Shown: positions 18,392 to 27,001, counted from the stretch's first letter. The stretch is DNA of 64,000 bases from Bacillaceae bacterium JMAK1 (GCA_012970285.1 JIBW01000003.1:310001-374000), one strand, 5' to 3'. The notes: generated by a model from the letters alone, not told the origin. Made by a program: numbers and translations.

Positions 18392-19846
18392 TTGAAATGT
18401 GTTTGGGTAGTTCCAAAAGGACAGTCAGAACGGATCGTATTGCCGTATGAATACATCCAGGAAGATGATGACGTACAATCAGACCCTGCTGTTATTTCAC
18501 ACCTTAAGCCAAGTCCGCAACGACCGACGTTGCAAGGGAAATCACTACTAATAAGAGAGCTTCCTGAACAATGGGTGCTCACTCGTCACCAATTCACATC
18601 AGGAGCAGTGCAACTTAGTATGGGAATTTCATTGAAGCGTTCTGCGCCCACATGTAATCGCTGTGGAAATTATGATAAAGAACAATTCGCTACATTTGAT
18701 TGTTATTGGTGTGGTCGTAACCAGTGTTTATATTGTCGGTCTTGCATTATGATGGGTAAAGTAACGACGTGCACACCGCTCGTACATGTTCCAGTTGCGG
18801 AACCATTTCCCGGAAAACGACTGAAATGGAATGGTGTATTGACTAAAGAACAACAGAGTGCCTCGTTACAAATGATTGATCTGCTTCATCATACTACAGA
18901 CAATGAGCTGCTCATTTGGGCAGTGTGTGGTGCAGGTAAAACAGAAATGCTTTTCCCACTTATTATTGAAGCGATTGATCAGCAGAAAACGCTACTGATT
19001 GCGACCCCTAGAACCGATGTTGTACTTGAATTATTCCCTCGTATTAGACAAGCATTTCCGCAATTACACAGCATAGCCCTCTATGGTGGGAGTGAAGAAC
19101 GTTTTCAATCTGCACCATTAGTCATTTCAACAACTCACCAAACTCGTCGATTTTTTCAATACTTTGATGTAGTGATTATCGATGAAATCGATGCATTTCC
19201 CTATCACTTCGATGACTCTCTTCGTTTTGCTGTTAATAAAGCAGCAAAGCCTTCAGCAAAATTCTACTATTTAAGTGCCACCCCTCCACAACCACTCATA
19301 AGAAAACTACAATCGAACAACCAAATCGCTATGATTAACCGCAGATATCACGGCTATCCTTTGCCCGTTCCCGTTATAAAGTGGATCGGTGATTGGCGTT
19401 CTTATGTGGAGCGCAAAAAATTGCCTCCAAAATTAACATCTTGGATGAAACGTCAACAACAAGAGTCAGGCCGGCAACTGCTTATTTTTGTTCCGAGCAT
19501 CAAAGTTGCTGAGCAAGTAGAAGCAATCATTGCTCGTAAGGATGTTATTTGTGTCCACAGCCAACATTCTGATCGAAAAGAAATTGTCGAAGCATTTCGT
19601 CATAAACAGTACTACTGTCTCATTACAACGACGATTTTAGAGCGAGGTGTAACATTTCCGAGCGTTGATGTAGTCGTGTTAGGTGCTGAAAATGATGTGT
19701 TTACAATTGCAGCGCTCGTTCAAATTGCAGGGAGAGCGGGTAGAAGTAAAGAGGATCCAAAAGGAGATGTGCTTTTTTTACATGATGGGACGACAATTGC
19801 GATGAAGCAGGCTGTCAAGCAGATTAAGAGGATGAACGACAAATGA
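18392..19846 (+). CDS. comFA: ComFA, competence DNA-uptake helicase
   Basis: A 484-residue DEAD-type ATPase that drives transforming DNA into the cytoplasm. I chose TTG 18392: GGAGG at 18380-18384 is 7 nt away, whereas the in-frame ATG at 18386 is only 1 nt from it. Seven cysteines (about 88, 91, 104, 107, 112, 115 and 118) form the zinc region typical of ComFA. Walker A CGAGKTE is at 179-185, DEID at 264-267, and the helicase C-terminal motif QIAGRAGR is near the end. The gene overlaps comFC by 4 bp and is followed directly by it, so comFB of B. subtilis is absent here. Confidence 0.94.
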   Translation: MKCVWVVPKGQSERIVLPYEYIQEDDDVQSDPAVISHLKPSPQRPTLQGKSLLIRELPEQWVLTRHQFTSGAVQLSMGISLKRSAPTCNRCGNYDKEQFATFDCYWCGRNQCLYCRSCIMMGKVTTCTPLVHVPVAEPFPGKRLKWNGVLTKEQQSASLQMIDLLHHTTDNELLIWAVCGAGKTEMLFPLIIEAIDQQKTLLIATPRTDVVLELFPRIRQAFPQLHSIALYGGSEERFQSAPLVISTTHQTRRFFQYFDVVIIDEIDAFPYHFDDSLRFAVNKAAKPSAKFYYLSATPPQPLIRKLQSNNQIAMINRRYHGYPLPVPVIKWIGDWRSYVERKKLPPKLTSWMKRQQQESGRQLLIFVPSIKVAEQVEAIIARKDVICVHSQHSDRKEIVEAFRHKQYYCLITTTILERGVTFPSVDVVVLGAENDVFTIAALVQIAGRAGRSKEDPKGDVLFLHDGTTIAMKQAVKQIKRMNDK

Positions 19847-20532
19847 ACAAGTGTCTCTATTGTCAGAGAGTGATTGAAGAACAAGTGAGTTGGAGTACGC
19901 TTTTCCAACGAGAACACCGTCAATTTTGCCATGCTTGTTGGCAACAGATTAAATGGATTAATGATCTTCGCTGCAGTCGTTGTTATAGACCCCAATCTTC
20001 TCAATCAGTATGTTTGGACTGCGTTCGCTGGGATAAAAGTAATCATTGGTCGAATAAATTGACACGAAATGTATCGCTTCTTTCGTATAACGAGTGGGCA
20101 CAAGATTTTGTTGCACGTTTTAAATTCCGAGGAGACGTTGTACTTGTGAAAGCGTTTGAACATGAACTTAAAAGACTGTATTCACGGCAATTTCATCATC
20201 ACCTAATCGTTCCAATCCCGTTAAGTGAAAAAAGGATGGTGGAGCGGGGGTTTAATCAGTCAGAAGCCCTCGCACGTTGTATGGCAACGAGCATTAACGA
20301 TGTTCTTACTCGTGTAATTCATGAAGAAAAAACGAGCAAGAAGTTACGTTGGCAGAGAATGGCTGGGCGTTCTCGTCCATTTGAAGTGAGCGAAGCTGGG
20401 TGCTTGAAGTCACGTGATGTTGTGTTGGTTGATGATATTTACACGACAGGTGCGACTGTTCGTAAAGCAGCTACAGTACTGCTAGAAGCAGGTGCAACTT
20501 CTGTTAGTTCAATTACATTATTTCGAAGTTGA
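19843..20532 (+). CDS. comFC: ComFC, competence phosphoribosyltransferase-like protein
   Basis: The product is 229 residues and overlaps comFA by ATGA. The N-terminus has Cys pairs (CLYC, CHACW, CSRCY, CLDC) that likely bind zinc. The C-terminal phosphoribosyltransferase fold has VPIPLS, ERGFNQSE and the PRPP loop DDIYTTGAT. It partners with ComFA in DNA transport across the membrane. Confidence 0.94.
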   Translation: MNKCLYCQRVIEEQVSWSTLFQREHRQFCHACWQQIKWINDLRCSRCYRPQSSQSVCLDCVRWDKSNHWSNKLTRNVSLLSYNEWAQDFVARFKFRGDVVLVKAFEHELKRLYSRQFHHHLIVPIPLSEKRMVERGFNQSEALARCMATSINDVLTRVIHEEKTSKKLRWQRMAGRSRPFEVSEAGCLKSRDVVLVDDIYTTGATVRKAATVLLEAGATSVSSITLFRS

Positions 20533-20554
20533 ATTGTGAGTCTTTCGTCATACT

Positions 20555-20580
20555 TAAACTTTGCAGTGACTAACCGATAT
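20555..20580 (+). promoter_or_regulatory. Sigma-D promoter of the yvyF-flgM operon
   Basis: TAAA at 20555-20558, a 14-bp spacer, and ACCGATAT at 20573-20580, close to the sigma-D consensus (TAAA, 14-16 bp, GCCGATAT). It lies 32 bp upstream of the yvyF start. B. subtilis also transcribes flgM from a sigma-D promoter. Confidence 0.8.
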
Positions 20581-20612
20581 AATATGTAGAATAACAGTAG
20601 AGAGGTGGCAAC

Positions 20613-21020
20613 GTGACAGAACTAGTTAATTGTGTATCATGTGGGAATGTGTACGTGAAAACGATTCGTGATCTTTGTCCTCGTTGCCACCAACTAGAAG
20701 AAGACGATTTTAAACGAGTAAGTACGTTCTTAAGGCGACGAGAAAATCGACAATCAACGATTGCCGAAACGTCCAATGCGACTGGAGTGTCCGAACAACG
20801 TATTCTTGACTACATTTCTCAAGGTCGACTACAGTTGATTGATTTACCGAATTTTGAGTGGTCTTGTTATTTTTGTAAAGTGAAAACGAGATACGGTAAG
20901 TTGTGTAAATCATGCGAAAAGCAAATGTCAAAAGACCTTGCTGAACATATGGAAGAAAGCGATAATAAACGTAAACAAACGTATTACGTCAGAAACGATC
21001 ACGATGGAAGGAGATCATGA
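20613..21020 (+). CDS. yvyF: YvyF, flagellar operon zinc-ribbon protein
   Basis: The product is 135 residues from GTG 20613 behind AGAGGTGG. Cysteine pairs CVSCG and CPRCH in the first 30 residues and CYFC and CKSC in the C-terminal half suggest two zinc ribbons around a helix-turn-helix-like centre (VSEQRILDYISQGRLQL). It is a conserved gene upstream of flgM in Bacillaceae, with a role in flagellar regulation. Its stop overlaps an in-frame ATG of flgM. Confidence 0.88.
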   Translation: MTELVNCVSCGNVYVKTIRDLCPRCHQLEEDDFKRVSTFLRRRENRQSTIAETSNATGVSEQRILDYISQGRLQLIDLPNFEWSCYFCKVKTRYGKLCKSCEKQMSKDLAEHMEESDNKRKQTYYVRNDHDGRRS

Positions 21021-21022
21021 AT

Positions 21023-21277
21023 ATGAAGATCAATCCGTACGGTTCTATTCATTCTTATTACCAATCATCTGCACAAAACGTCCAGTCGAAAGCGTCAGGG
21101 CATGAGAAAAAGGATTCGGTAGAGATCTCTTCAAAAGCGTTAGAAATGCAAGAACCTGTTCCAACTGAACGTGAAAAGCGAATCCAAGAGCTGCAACAAA
21201 AGATTGACAATGGTACGTATGAAATTGATGAACGTGCAGTAGCGAAGAAGCTTTATGAATTTTGGAATGATCGATGA
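21023..21277 (+). CDS. flgM: FlgM, anti-sigma-D factor
   Basis: An 84-residue protein that binds and inhibits sigma-D until the hook is complete. ATG 21023 is 9 nt from GGAG and gives the family start MKIN; the ATG 6 nt earlier is too close to the SD. The C-terminal helices (KRIQELQQKIDNGTYEIDERAVAKKL) carry the sigma-binding part. The gene is itself driven by a sigma-D promoter through yvyF, giving feedback. Confidence 0.93.
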   Translation: MKINPYGSIHSYYQSSAQNVQSKASGHEKKDSVEISSKALEMQEPVPTEREKRIQELQQKIDNGTYEIDERAVAKKLYEFWNDR

Positions 21278-21289
21278 GGTGATGATTAG

Positions 21290-21793
21290 ATGAGTCAAAT
21301 TCATCAGTTTGTAGAAACGTTAGAAGAACTTCAGCAGCGGCATCATTACTTGTTATCGCTTGCGAAGAAGAAGACAGAATGCCTCCAAAAAGCCGACGTT
21401 AAGGGGATCCAAGACCTCGTGAAATTGGAAGCAGAGCAGATGAAAGAGCTACGATACCTTGAGCGCGAACGGAAATCGAGAAGTGAAGAGGTTGTTAAGT
21501 GGTATTGTCCAAAGCACGTGAAAGACTTACCAATGAATGAGTGGCTCGAGTATTTACCAGAAGAAGAAAAGAACGTCTTGCAATCTCTCAGAACAGATCT
21601 TAAAGCTACAATTGAAGAGTTGAAAGATCAAAATGAATTGAACCACCAACTCGTAACCGATAGTTTATCTGTCGTCGAAGCAACGCTAGATATGCTACGA
21701 CCAGAAGACAATTCACAGTCATATCAACCACCAAACCAAGTACAAGGGAATGAAAGTAAGCAACATTTTTCTGCGTTTGATTCGAAAGCGTAA
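21290..21793 (+). CDS. flgN: FlgN-type flagellar chaperone (YvyG)
   Basis: A 167-residue, almost wholly helical cytoplasmic protein. By position between flgM and flgK and by its coiled-coil pattern it is the FlgN chaperone that protects the hook-filament junction proteins FlgK and FlgL before export. The last 25 residues are polar and disordered-looking. Confidence 0.9.
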   Translation: MSQIHQFVETLEELQQRHHYLLSLAKKKTECLQKADVKGIQDLVKLEAEQMKELRYLERERKSRSEEVVKWYCPKHVKDLPMNEWLEYLPEEEKNVLQSLRTDLKATIEELKDQNELNHQLVTDSLSVVEATLDMLRPEDNSQSYQPPNQVQGNESKQHFSAFDSKA

Positions 21794-21807
21794 GGAAGGG
21801 GAACGTG

Positions 21808-23304
21808 ATGACGTCAACATTTCACGGATTACAAACGGCTTATAAAGGGTTAATGGCCCAGCAACGAGCGTTACAAACCACCGGACATAATATCGCAAAC
21901 GCGAATACACCAGGCTATACACGTCAACGTGTGAACTTTAATGCGTCACAAGCTTTTCCAGCACCTGGCATGAATGCGCCTTCGATTGCGGGACAAATTG
22001 GTACGGGAGTCGATGTCGAATCAGTACAACGTGTGCGTGATGAGTTTTTAGACTTACAATATCGAGGAGAGAGTTCGAGAGCTGGGTATTGGGGAAAGAT
22101 GCATGAAGCACACATTCGAATGGAAGACATTATGAATGAACCAACTGACTCTGGACTCGGAGTTGTGATGGATGATTTTTGGCGCGCCATCGAAGTTCTA
22201 GCGGACAATCCTAGTGATAAGAGTGCACGTGAAGTTGTGCGACAACAAGGGGAGACGCTTGCGGATACGTACAATTATATTGTTGACTCTCTTACAAGCG
22301 TTCAACAAGAATTGAAGCATGAGCTTGACGGCACAACAAAGCAAGTGAATACGTTATTAGAGCAGATTCATAACCTTAACGAAGACATCAATCGATTAGA
22401 ACCACACGGCTATTTACCGAATGACCTATATGACGAGCGCGATCGTTTAATCGATGAATTATCAGAGCTCATTCCAATTGAAGTGAAACATGCAGAACTG
22501 GATTCAAGAGGTAACCGTCATCCATCAGCGCCAGGACCGTTAGAGATTCATTTGAAGAACGCAGGCGATGGAGAAAGTAAGATACTCGATGCAGATGGTT
22601 TTCTAGAAATGACAGTTACTGAAAATGAAAGTGGAAATGCAGTACGCTCTATTACGTTTAATTCTAGTTCAGATGAAGATGACAACATCCCATTAATCAT
22701 CCCATTAGATATTCCATCACAACACGGCAAAGTAGCTGCCCTCGTTGAAAGTTACGGATATGTAGAGGGTGAGGGTGAAGATGCTCAAGTAGTTGGTGTC
22801 TATCCAGAAATGTTAGATGAATTGCAAGGGATGATGAATGAATTTGTAGATAATTTCAATGATCGGCATAGTGATGGAACTACTCTAAATGGTGGGGATG
22901 CAGGAGATTTCTTCATCTTTGATGAGGGCGAAAACCGTCTAACATTACATGAAAATATTAACAACTTGGATAATATTGCTGCATCTAGCAATGGCGTTTC
23001 AGGTGACGGCTCGAACGCGTTAGTATTGTCTAATCAAATCGAACAACTACAAGAATCATACCGTGCAATCATCGGTGAAATGGCTGTTGCCACGAACAAT
23101 GCTGCCCGTATGGATTATACGAGTGGTGTTCGTCAATCGACGATCGACCAGAACCGTCTGTCAATGAGTGCAGTGAGCCTTGATGAAGAAATGGTGAATA
23201 TGATTTCGTTCCAGCACGCGTATAATGCATCGGCAAGACAAATTACGATGATTGATGAAATGCTTGATCGAATTATTAATGGTATGGGAATTGTCGGTAG
23301 GTAA
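21808..23304 (+). CDS. flgK: FlgK, hook-filament junction protein 1
   Basis: A 498-residue axial protein secreted by the flagellar apparatus. The N-terminal flagellar rod motif is TTGHNIANANTPGYTRQRV and the C-terminus ends with the typical MVNMISFQHAYNASARQI helix. ATG 21808 has GGAAGGGG upstream; a GTG precedes it in frame. Confidence 0.96.
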   Translation: MTSTFHGLQTAYKGLMAQQRALQTTGHNIANANTPGYTRQRVNFNASQAFPAPGMNAPSIAGQIGTGVDVESVQRVRDEFLDLQYRGESSRAGYWGKMHEAHIRMEDIMNEPTDSGLGVVMDDFWRAIEVLADNPSDKSAREVVRQQGETLADTYNYIVDSLTSVQQELKHELDGTTKQVNTLLEQIHNLNEDINRLEPHGYLPNDLYDERDRLIDELSELIPIEVKHAELDSRGNRHPSAPGPLEIHLKNAGDGESKILDADGFLEMTVTENESGNAVRSITFNSSSDEDDNIPLIIPLDIPSQHGKVAALVESYGYVEGEGEDAQVVGVYPEMLDELQGMMNEFVDNFNDRHSDGTTLNGGDAGDFFIFDEGENRLTLHENINNLDNIAASSNGVSGDGSNALVLSNQIEQLQESYRAIIGEMAVATNNAARMDYTSGVRQSTIDQNRLSMSAVSLDEEMVNMISFQHAYNASARQITMIDEMLDRIINGMGIVGR

Positions 23305-23323
23305 AAGAAAGTGAGGTGATGAT

Positions 23324-24379
23324 ATGCGGGTCACTCAGTCTATGATTGCAAATCAGACGTTAAGGCATATTCAGTCGAACTACAACAATATTTCAAAGTA
23401 CCAAAATCAACTAAACACTGGTAAAAAGTTTAGTCGTGCATCAGAAGATCCATTATCGGCGACGAGTGGGATGCATTATCGTACCCAGGTTCGTGAAATT
23501 GAACAATTTCAACGAAATCTATCATCTGCACATACGTGGATGGAGACGAGCGATCAAGCGCTTTATGATGTGAACACGAGCTTACAACGAATGCGAGAGC
23601 TCACATCTCAAGCGGCAAATGATACGTACGATAGCGAGCAGCGAAAAGCGGCTGCAGAAGAGATTGGGCAACTGATTGATCACATAAAAGACCTAGGGAA
23701 TACAAAGGTCAACAACAAGTATATTTTCAATGGTACGGATACAGAGAATCAGCCGATTGATAAATCGAAATTTGATATTACAGTTGAAAACCCTAACGAA
23801 CCACCTGATGGAACAATGTTGTATTATGAGGGTGTGTTGTACGAGTATACGGGTGGTAGTTACCAAGAATATGGAATAGATCCTGAGGATGAAGCTGAAG
23901 GGCGAACTCCTGGTGAGATCGATGTAAATAAAGCGGTCTTTTTTGAAGAAGGTGCCATTTCCATTAACGAAGATGACGTCGAATTGCAAATGATGAAAGG
24001 CGTAAACATGCCAATCAATGCGAATGGTTCGGATATTTTTGGTTATGAGGCGTTCGGTGAACTCATTTTATTAGAACGCTCAATGAAAAGTGCGGACAGC
24101 GGCACAGAGATTGGCGAACATTTAGACGTGCTTGACCAACAACTTGATCGTGTGCTATCGGTAGAAGCAAATATTGGTGCGAGGCAAAATCGAATTATGA
24201 TGACCGAAAATCGTATGGATCAACAATTAATAACCGCTACTCGAATTATGTCTGATAATGAAGATGTTGACTTCGCAGAAGCGATTATACAACTCGTATC
24301 ACACGAAAGTATATTAAATGCGTCTTTATCAGCAGGTGCGAGAATTATGCAGCCGAGTTTAATAGATTTCTTACGTTAA
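23324..24379 (+). CDS. flgL: FlgL, hook-filament junction protein 3
   Basis: A 351-residue flagellin-like protein. The N-terminus MRVTQSMIANQTLRHI and the pattern QNQLNTGKKFSRASEDP match FlgL. The C-terminal helices include ESILNASLSAGARIMQPSLIDFL. It follows flgK by 19 bp and ends at a strong terminator. Confidence 0.95.
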   Translation: MRVTQSMIANQTLRHIQSNYNNISKYQNQLNTGKKFSRASEDPLSATSGMHYRTQVREIEQFQRNLSSAHTWMETSDQALYDVNTSLQRMRELTSQAANDTYDSEQRKAAAEEIGQLIDHIKDLGNTKVNNKYIFNGTDTENQPIDKSKFDITVENPNEPPDGTMLYYEGVLYEYTGGSYQEYGIDPEDEAEGRTPGEIDVNKAVFFEEGAISINEDDVELQMMKGVNMPINANGSDIFGYEAFGELILLERSMKSADSGTEIGEHLDVLDQQLDRVLSVEANIGARQNRIMMTENRMDQQLITATRIMSDNEDVDFAEAIIQLVSHESILNASLSAGARIMQPSLIDFLR

Positions 24380-24408
24380 TAAAGCCTGGGTTTAGGCTTT
24401 ATTTTTTT
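24378..24408 (+). terminator. Terminator after flgL
   Basis: Stem AATAAAGCCT / AGGCTTTATT, 6-nt loop, then a T-run. It separates the flgM-flgL unit from fliW-csrA. Confidence 0.9.
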
Positions 24409-24435
24409 GTTACTAGCATAATAATAAGGTAAAAT
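24407..24435 (+). promoter_or_regulatory. Sigma-A-type promoter of fliW-csrA
   Basis: TTGTTA at 24407-24412, a 17-bp spacer, TAAAAT at 24430-24435, 26 bp before the fliW start. The -35 overlaps the tail of the flgL terminator. Confidence 0.55.
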
Positions 24436-24461
24436 AAAGAAAAAAAGTAGGTGAGGGTTGG

Positions 24462-24920
24462 TTGAACATTACAACGAAGTATTTTGGGGATGTAACAGTG
24501 GACGAACAGAAGAGTATTGCATTTCCTTATGGACTTCCAGCATTTGAAACGGAGCATACATTCTTTTTACTGCCCATGTCTAGTGATGAGTCTACACCAT
24601 TCCAAATTTTGCAATCTGCAAAAACGAAGGATTTAGCCTTTGTTGTTTGTGAAATCTTTCAATTTTTCCCGGACTATGAAGCGAAACTATCACCGTACGA
24701 AATTGAAACGTTACGTTTAAATGAGTCGAAAGATGCGACGTTGCTCGGTATCTTAACCGTAAAAGATCCATTTCAGTCATCAACGATTAACTTAGCTGCT
24801 CCAATCGTCATGAATGTAAGAGAGAAGTTGGCCAAGCAAGTAATTGTAGAAGAAAGCGTAGCGCTCCGTAGAACGCAATTATTTCAGAAGGAGGAAGCGT
24901 ATGCTCGTACTGACACGTAA
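24462..24920 (+). CDS. fliW: FliW, flagellar assembly factor and CsrA antagonist
   Basis: The product is 152 residues from TTG 24462 after AGGTGAGGG. The beta-rich FliW fold shows in FGDVTVDEQKSIAFPYGLPAFE and LNLAAPIVMN-like motifs. In Bacillus FliW binds either flagellin or CsrA, so that free flagellin releases CsrA to repress hag translation. It overlaps csrA by 20 bp. Confidence 0.94.
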   Translation: MNITTKYFGDVTVDEQKSIAFPYGLPAFETEHTFFLLPMSSDESTPFQILQSAKTKDLAFVVCEIFQFFPDYEAKLSPYEIETLRLNESKDATLLGILTVKDPFQSSTINLAAPIVMNVREKLAKQVIVEESVALRRTQLFQKEEAYARTDT

Positions 24921-25125
24921 AGTCGATGACGCGATCATAATTGGGGACGACATCGAATTAAAAGTGATTAGCATCGAGAAGGACCAAGTAAAACTTGGAA
25001 TTGCAGCACCAAAGCATGTGAGCATACATCGAAAAGAAATTGTGGTCGATATCGGAAAAGAAAATCAAGCTGCGGCTTCAATTTCACAGGCACTATTTTC
25101 CCAGATAACAAATCGGAATGAATAG
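24901..25125 (+). CDS. csrA: CsrA, RNA-binding translational regulator
   Basis: At 74 residues it has the same length as in B. subtilis. It has the family start MLVLTRK, the core IELKVISIEKDQVKLGI, and HRKEIV. CsrA dimers bind GGA sites in leader RNAs, classically that of hag. The usual next gene, hag, is not here, so its main target must lie elsewhere in the genome. Confidence 0.96.
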   Translation: MLVLTRKVDDAIIIGDDIELKVISIEKDQVKLGIAAPKHVSIHRKEIVVDIGKENQAAASISQALFSQITNRNE

Positions 25126-25463
25126 CATAAATAATAGATATTTAGACTAGATATAGAAATATAAGTCTATAAGATTATATTTTTACTCACGTGTAATTAA
25201 GGAATTAGAAAAAGTTCAGAAAAGTGTACGGGGAATCAATATAAAATACCTAGTCCTTTGCTGTCTTTTAGTGTGATCCCTTATTTTGTCATGATTATCG
25301 CACCTTGTTTGATGATACGATCATTGTTAATCTTTCATCATAATTATGTTTTTTACCTGTGTGAAATATTAGACTTGATACAGTTTTTAGTTCTAAAGTC
25401 CTTTCATCTAACTGTTGAACTTGCTCAGTAGGTGTTGGATTGATGATAAAGGAGGGATTGTTG
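25126..25463. other. Long intergenic region where hag is normally found
   Basis: About 338 bp, AT-rich. A weak bulged hairpin (TAGACT...AGTCTA, 25151-25174) may end the csrA transcript. No sigma-D promoter, CsrA-type leader or flagellin remnant was recognised. A promoter for the following regulator should lie here but is not clear. Confidence 0.5.
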
Positions 25464-26201
25464 ATGCACACCTCTGCCCAACTGCACTTTGGCAATAAGA
25501 CTGGAAAAACGCTTCCCTTTCTTTGGCTACAATTAGGCGGAAAAAGAAACGATGAATTCCTACTTACTGCTTTAAAGGCTAGTGGCTTTAAGACAAAGTA
25601 CTTAGAACAGATCCCAGACATGGTAGACGATGTAGTAACTGATGTATCATTATTATCGAAAGAAGAGAGTTTTTATTTATTAGAGAGCGGAAGACTATTT
25701 GGGCTGATGAATCGTTTTCGTATCTGTGCCGCAATTCCAGCAGATACACCAGATCTTCTTAAAAGAACTGTAGAATCGGATATTACGACGTTGATATGTA
25801 TTAATCAAAGCTCAAGGTCTATTGCACAACACTTTGCTTCAGCGATTGATTACTCGTCTTATGTAGATCCTCTATTACAAACGGAACTTATTGAAGTACT
25901 GCGGCTGAATCGTTCGTCAGTCATTAACGAGCCTCCTTTTGAAATTGTAAAAAAGAGTACGGACCCCGATGCCTTAATGCTCGATCATGCGAAAGCATCG
26001 ATTCGCTTAACAGCGTCTGAATGCCGAGTGTTAGATTCAATCTTAAAAGGAAAGAGCAATCGAAAGATAGCAGAAGATGATTTTCTATCTGTATCGACTG
26101 TGAATAATCACGTCAGTCAGTTGACGAAAAAGATCAATGCGAATGATCGGACGCACGCAATTAAACGAGTCATTCAATTAGGTTGGTTACGTTCTGGATG
26201 A
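25464..26201 (+). CDS. DegU-like LuxR-family orphan regulator
   Basis: The product is 245 residues; ATG 25464 is 7 nt after GGAGGG. The last 65 residues form a GerE/LuxR helix-turn-helix that resembles the DegU one at 16676-17395: both share NHVS, NDRT and a terminal GW with the same spacing. The N-terminal 170 residues do not show the acidic pocket or phospho-acceptor of a receiver, so it is a degenerate or different sensing domain. It lies between csrA and a sigma-D unit, where hag usually is. A role in motility or cell-fate control is inference. Confidence 0.8.
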   Translation: MHTSAQLHFGNKTGKTLPFLWLQLGGKRNDEFLLTALKASGFKTKYLEQIPDMVDDVVTDVSLLSKEESFYLLESGRLFGLMNRFRICAAIPADTPDLLKRTVESDITTLICINQSSRSIAQHFASAIDYSSYVDPLLQTELIEVLRLNRSSVINEPPFEIVKKSTDPDALMLDHAKASIRLTASECRVLDSILKGKSNRKIAEDDFLSVSTVNNHVSQLTKKINANDRTHAIKRVIQLGWLRSG

Positions 26202-26207
26202 ACAAAT

Positions 26208-26235
26208 TAAACATTTTGACCAAACATACCGATAT
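26208..26235 (+). promoter_or_regulatory. Sigma-D promoter of the unknown-yjfB unit
   Basis: TAAA at 26208-26211, a 16-bp spacer, and ACCGATAT at 26228-26235. It starts 7 bp after the regulator stop codon and points at the next two genes. Confidence 0.8.
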
Positions 26236-26243
26236 AGGTAAGG

Positions 26244-26268
26244 GAAGCAACTCTATGAATGTTGCTTC
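26244..26268 (+). promoter_or_regulatory. 5' leader hairpin downstream of the sigma-D promoter
   Basis: GAAGCAAC and GTTGCTTC form an 8-bp stem with a 9-nt loop at the predicted 5' end of the transcript. No T-tract follows, so it may stabilise the mRNA or be a protein-binding site rather than a terminator. Confidence 0.45.
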
Positions 26269-26295
26269 TCAACTATCATTGTGGAGTTGGTGAAT

Positions 26296-26664
26296 GTGCA
26301 TGAACGGGAATTGTACAACCGGTTTGGCATTCTTGGTGACCGAGTCGTTTATGCTTTAGAACATGCTGAAGCTTTGATGGATTCAAAAGCAAAGTGTGAC
26401 GAAGTTCTTCGACACCTAAAAGAAGTGCTTCTGTTTTATTCTGAACTCGAAGGTTTGATTCCTAGAACAGGTGACAACCGAGAAATTGGAAACATAAAGG
26501 CAAGGCTGACGAGAAATCGTCGTGGGATTGAGGAAGTGATGTACCTCGTAGAGTTAGGAAATACTGTACGTGCATCTGAAATGCTCTCTTTGACAATCCT
26601 TCCGGCTAGTCGGCGTTTGAATGAGCATTGCATGTCTGCATTATCACTTGAGCCAAATGTCTAA
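26296..26664 (+). CDS. Unknown helical protein in a sigma-D unit
   Basis: I do not recognise this family. GTG 26296 lies 9 nt after GGAG; GTG codons at 26281 and 26290 are in frame but badly spaced. The product is about 122 residues, without signal or membrane segment, and looks all-helical with heptad-like stretches (HLKEVLLFYSELEGL, GIEEVMYLVELGN). Size and fold pattern resemble small flagellar chaperones of the FlgN/FliT kind, but no motif proves that. It has its own sigma-D promoter and is followed 18 bp later by a YjfB-like gene, so it is very likely a motility-regulon gene. Confidence 0.7.
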   Translation: MHERELYNRFGILGDRVVYALEHAEALMDSKAKCDEVLRHLKEVLLFYSELEGLIPRTGDNREIGNIKARLTRNRRGIEEVMYLVELGNTVRASEMLSLTILPASRRLNEHCMSALSLEPNV

Positions 26665-26682
26665 GTAGATGGAGGAACTGAG

Positions 26683-26880
26683 ATGGATATTGCTGGTTTA
26701 TCGATGTTGCAATCTCAACAGGCTACTCAACTTAATGTGAATGTTGCACTACTTAAGAAATCTCAAGATGTTGCTGTAGAGCAGCATCAACAATTAGATC
26801 GTATGCAAGTTGATGCTAGGGTGGAAGCAGTAAAAGTTTCTGAACCGTTCAAAGGTGCACAAGTTGATGTTCGTGCATAA
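26683..26880 (+). CDS. YjfB-like putative motility protein
   Basis: A 65-residue protein with the YjfB family start MDIAGLSM, then a Gln/Val-rich helical stretch and VALLKKSQD. YjfB of B. subtilis is a small sigma-D-dependent protein of unknown job. It is co-transcribed with the unknown gene upstream and ends at a terminator. Confidence 0.82.
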   Translation: MDIAGLSMLQSQQATQLNVNVALLKKSQDVAVEQHQQLDRMQVDARVEAVKVSEPFKGAQVDVRA

Positions 26881-26914
26881 GAACAATATCCTATTTGGAT
26901 GTTGTTCTTTTTTA
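26880..26914 (+). terminator. Terminator after the yjfB-like gene
   Basis: Stem AGAACAATATCC / GGATGTTGTTCT with one G-U pair, 5-nt loop, then T6. Confidence 0.9.
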
Positions 26915-26974
26915 TTATGGAACCCTGAATGTAGCAGTTTCATATGGCTAAAGAAGGATTTCTGCGTTTGGGAC

Positions 26975-27001
26975 TATAGAGTGCGGGTGTTACGCCGATA
27001 T
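26975..27001 (+). promoter_or_regulatory. Sigma-D promoter of flaG
   Basis: TATA at 26975-26978, a 15-bp spacer, and a perfect GCCGATAT at 26994-27001, 33 bp upstream of the flaG start. It is the best -10 match in the window. Confidence 0.85.
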
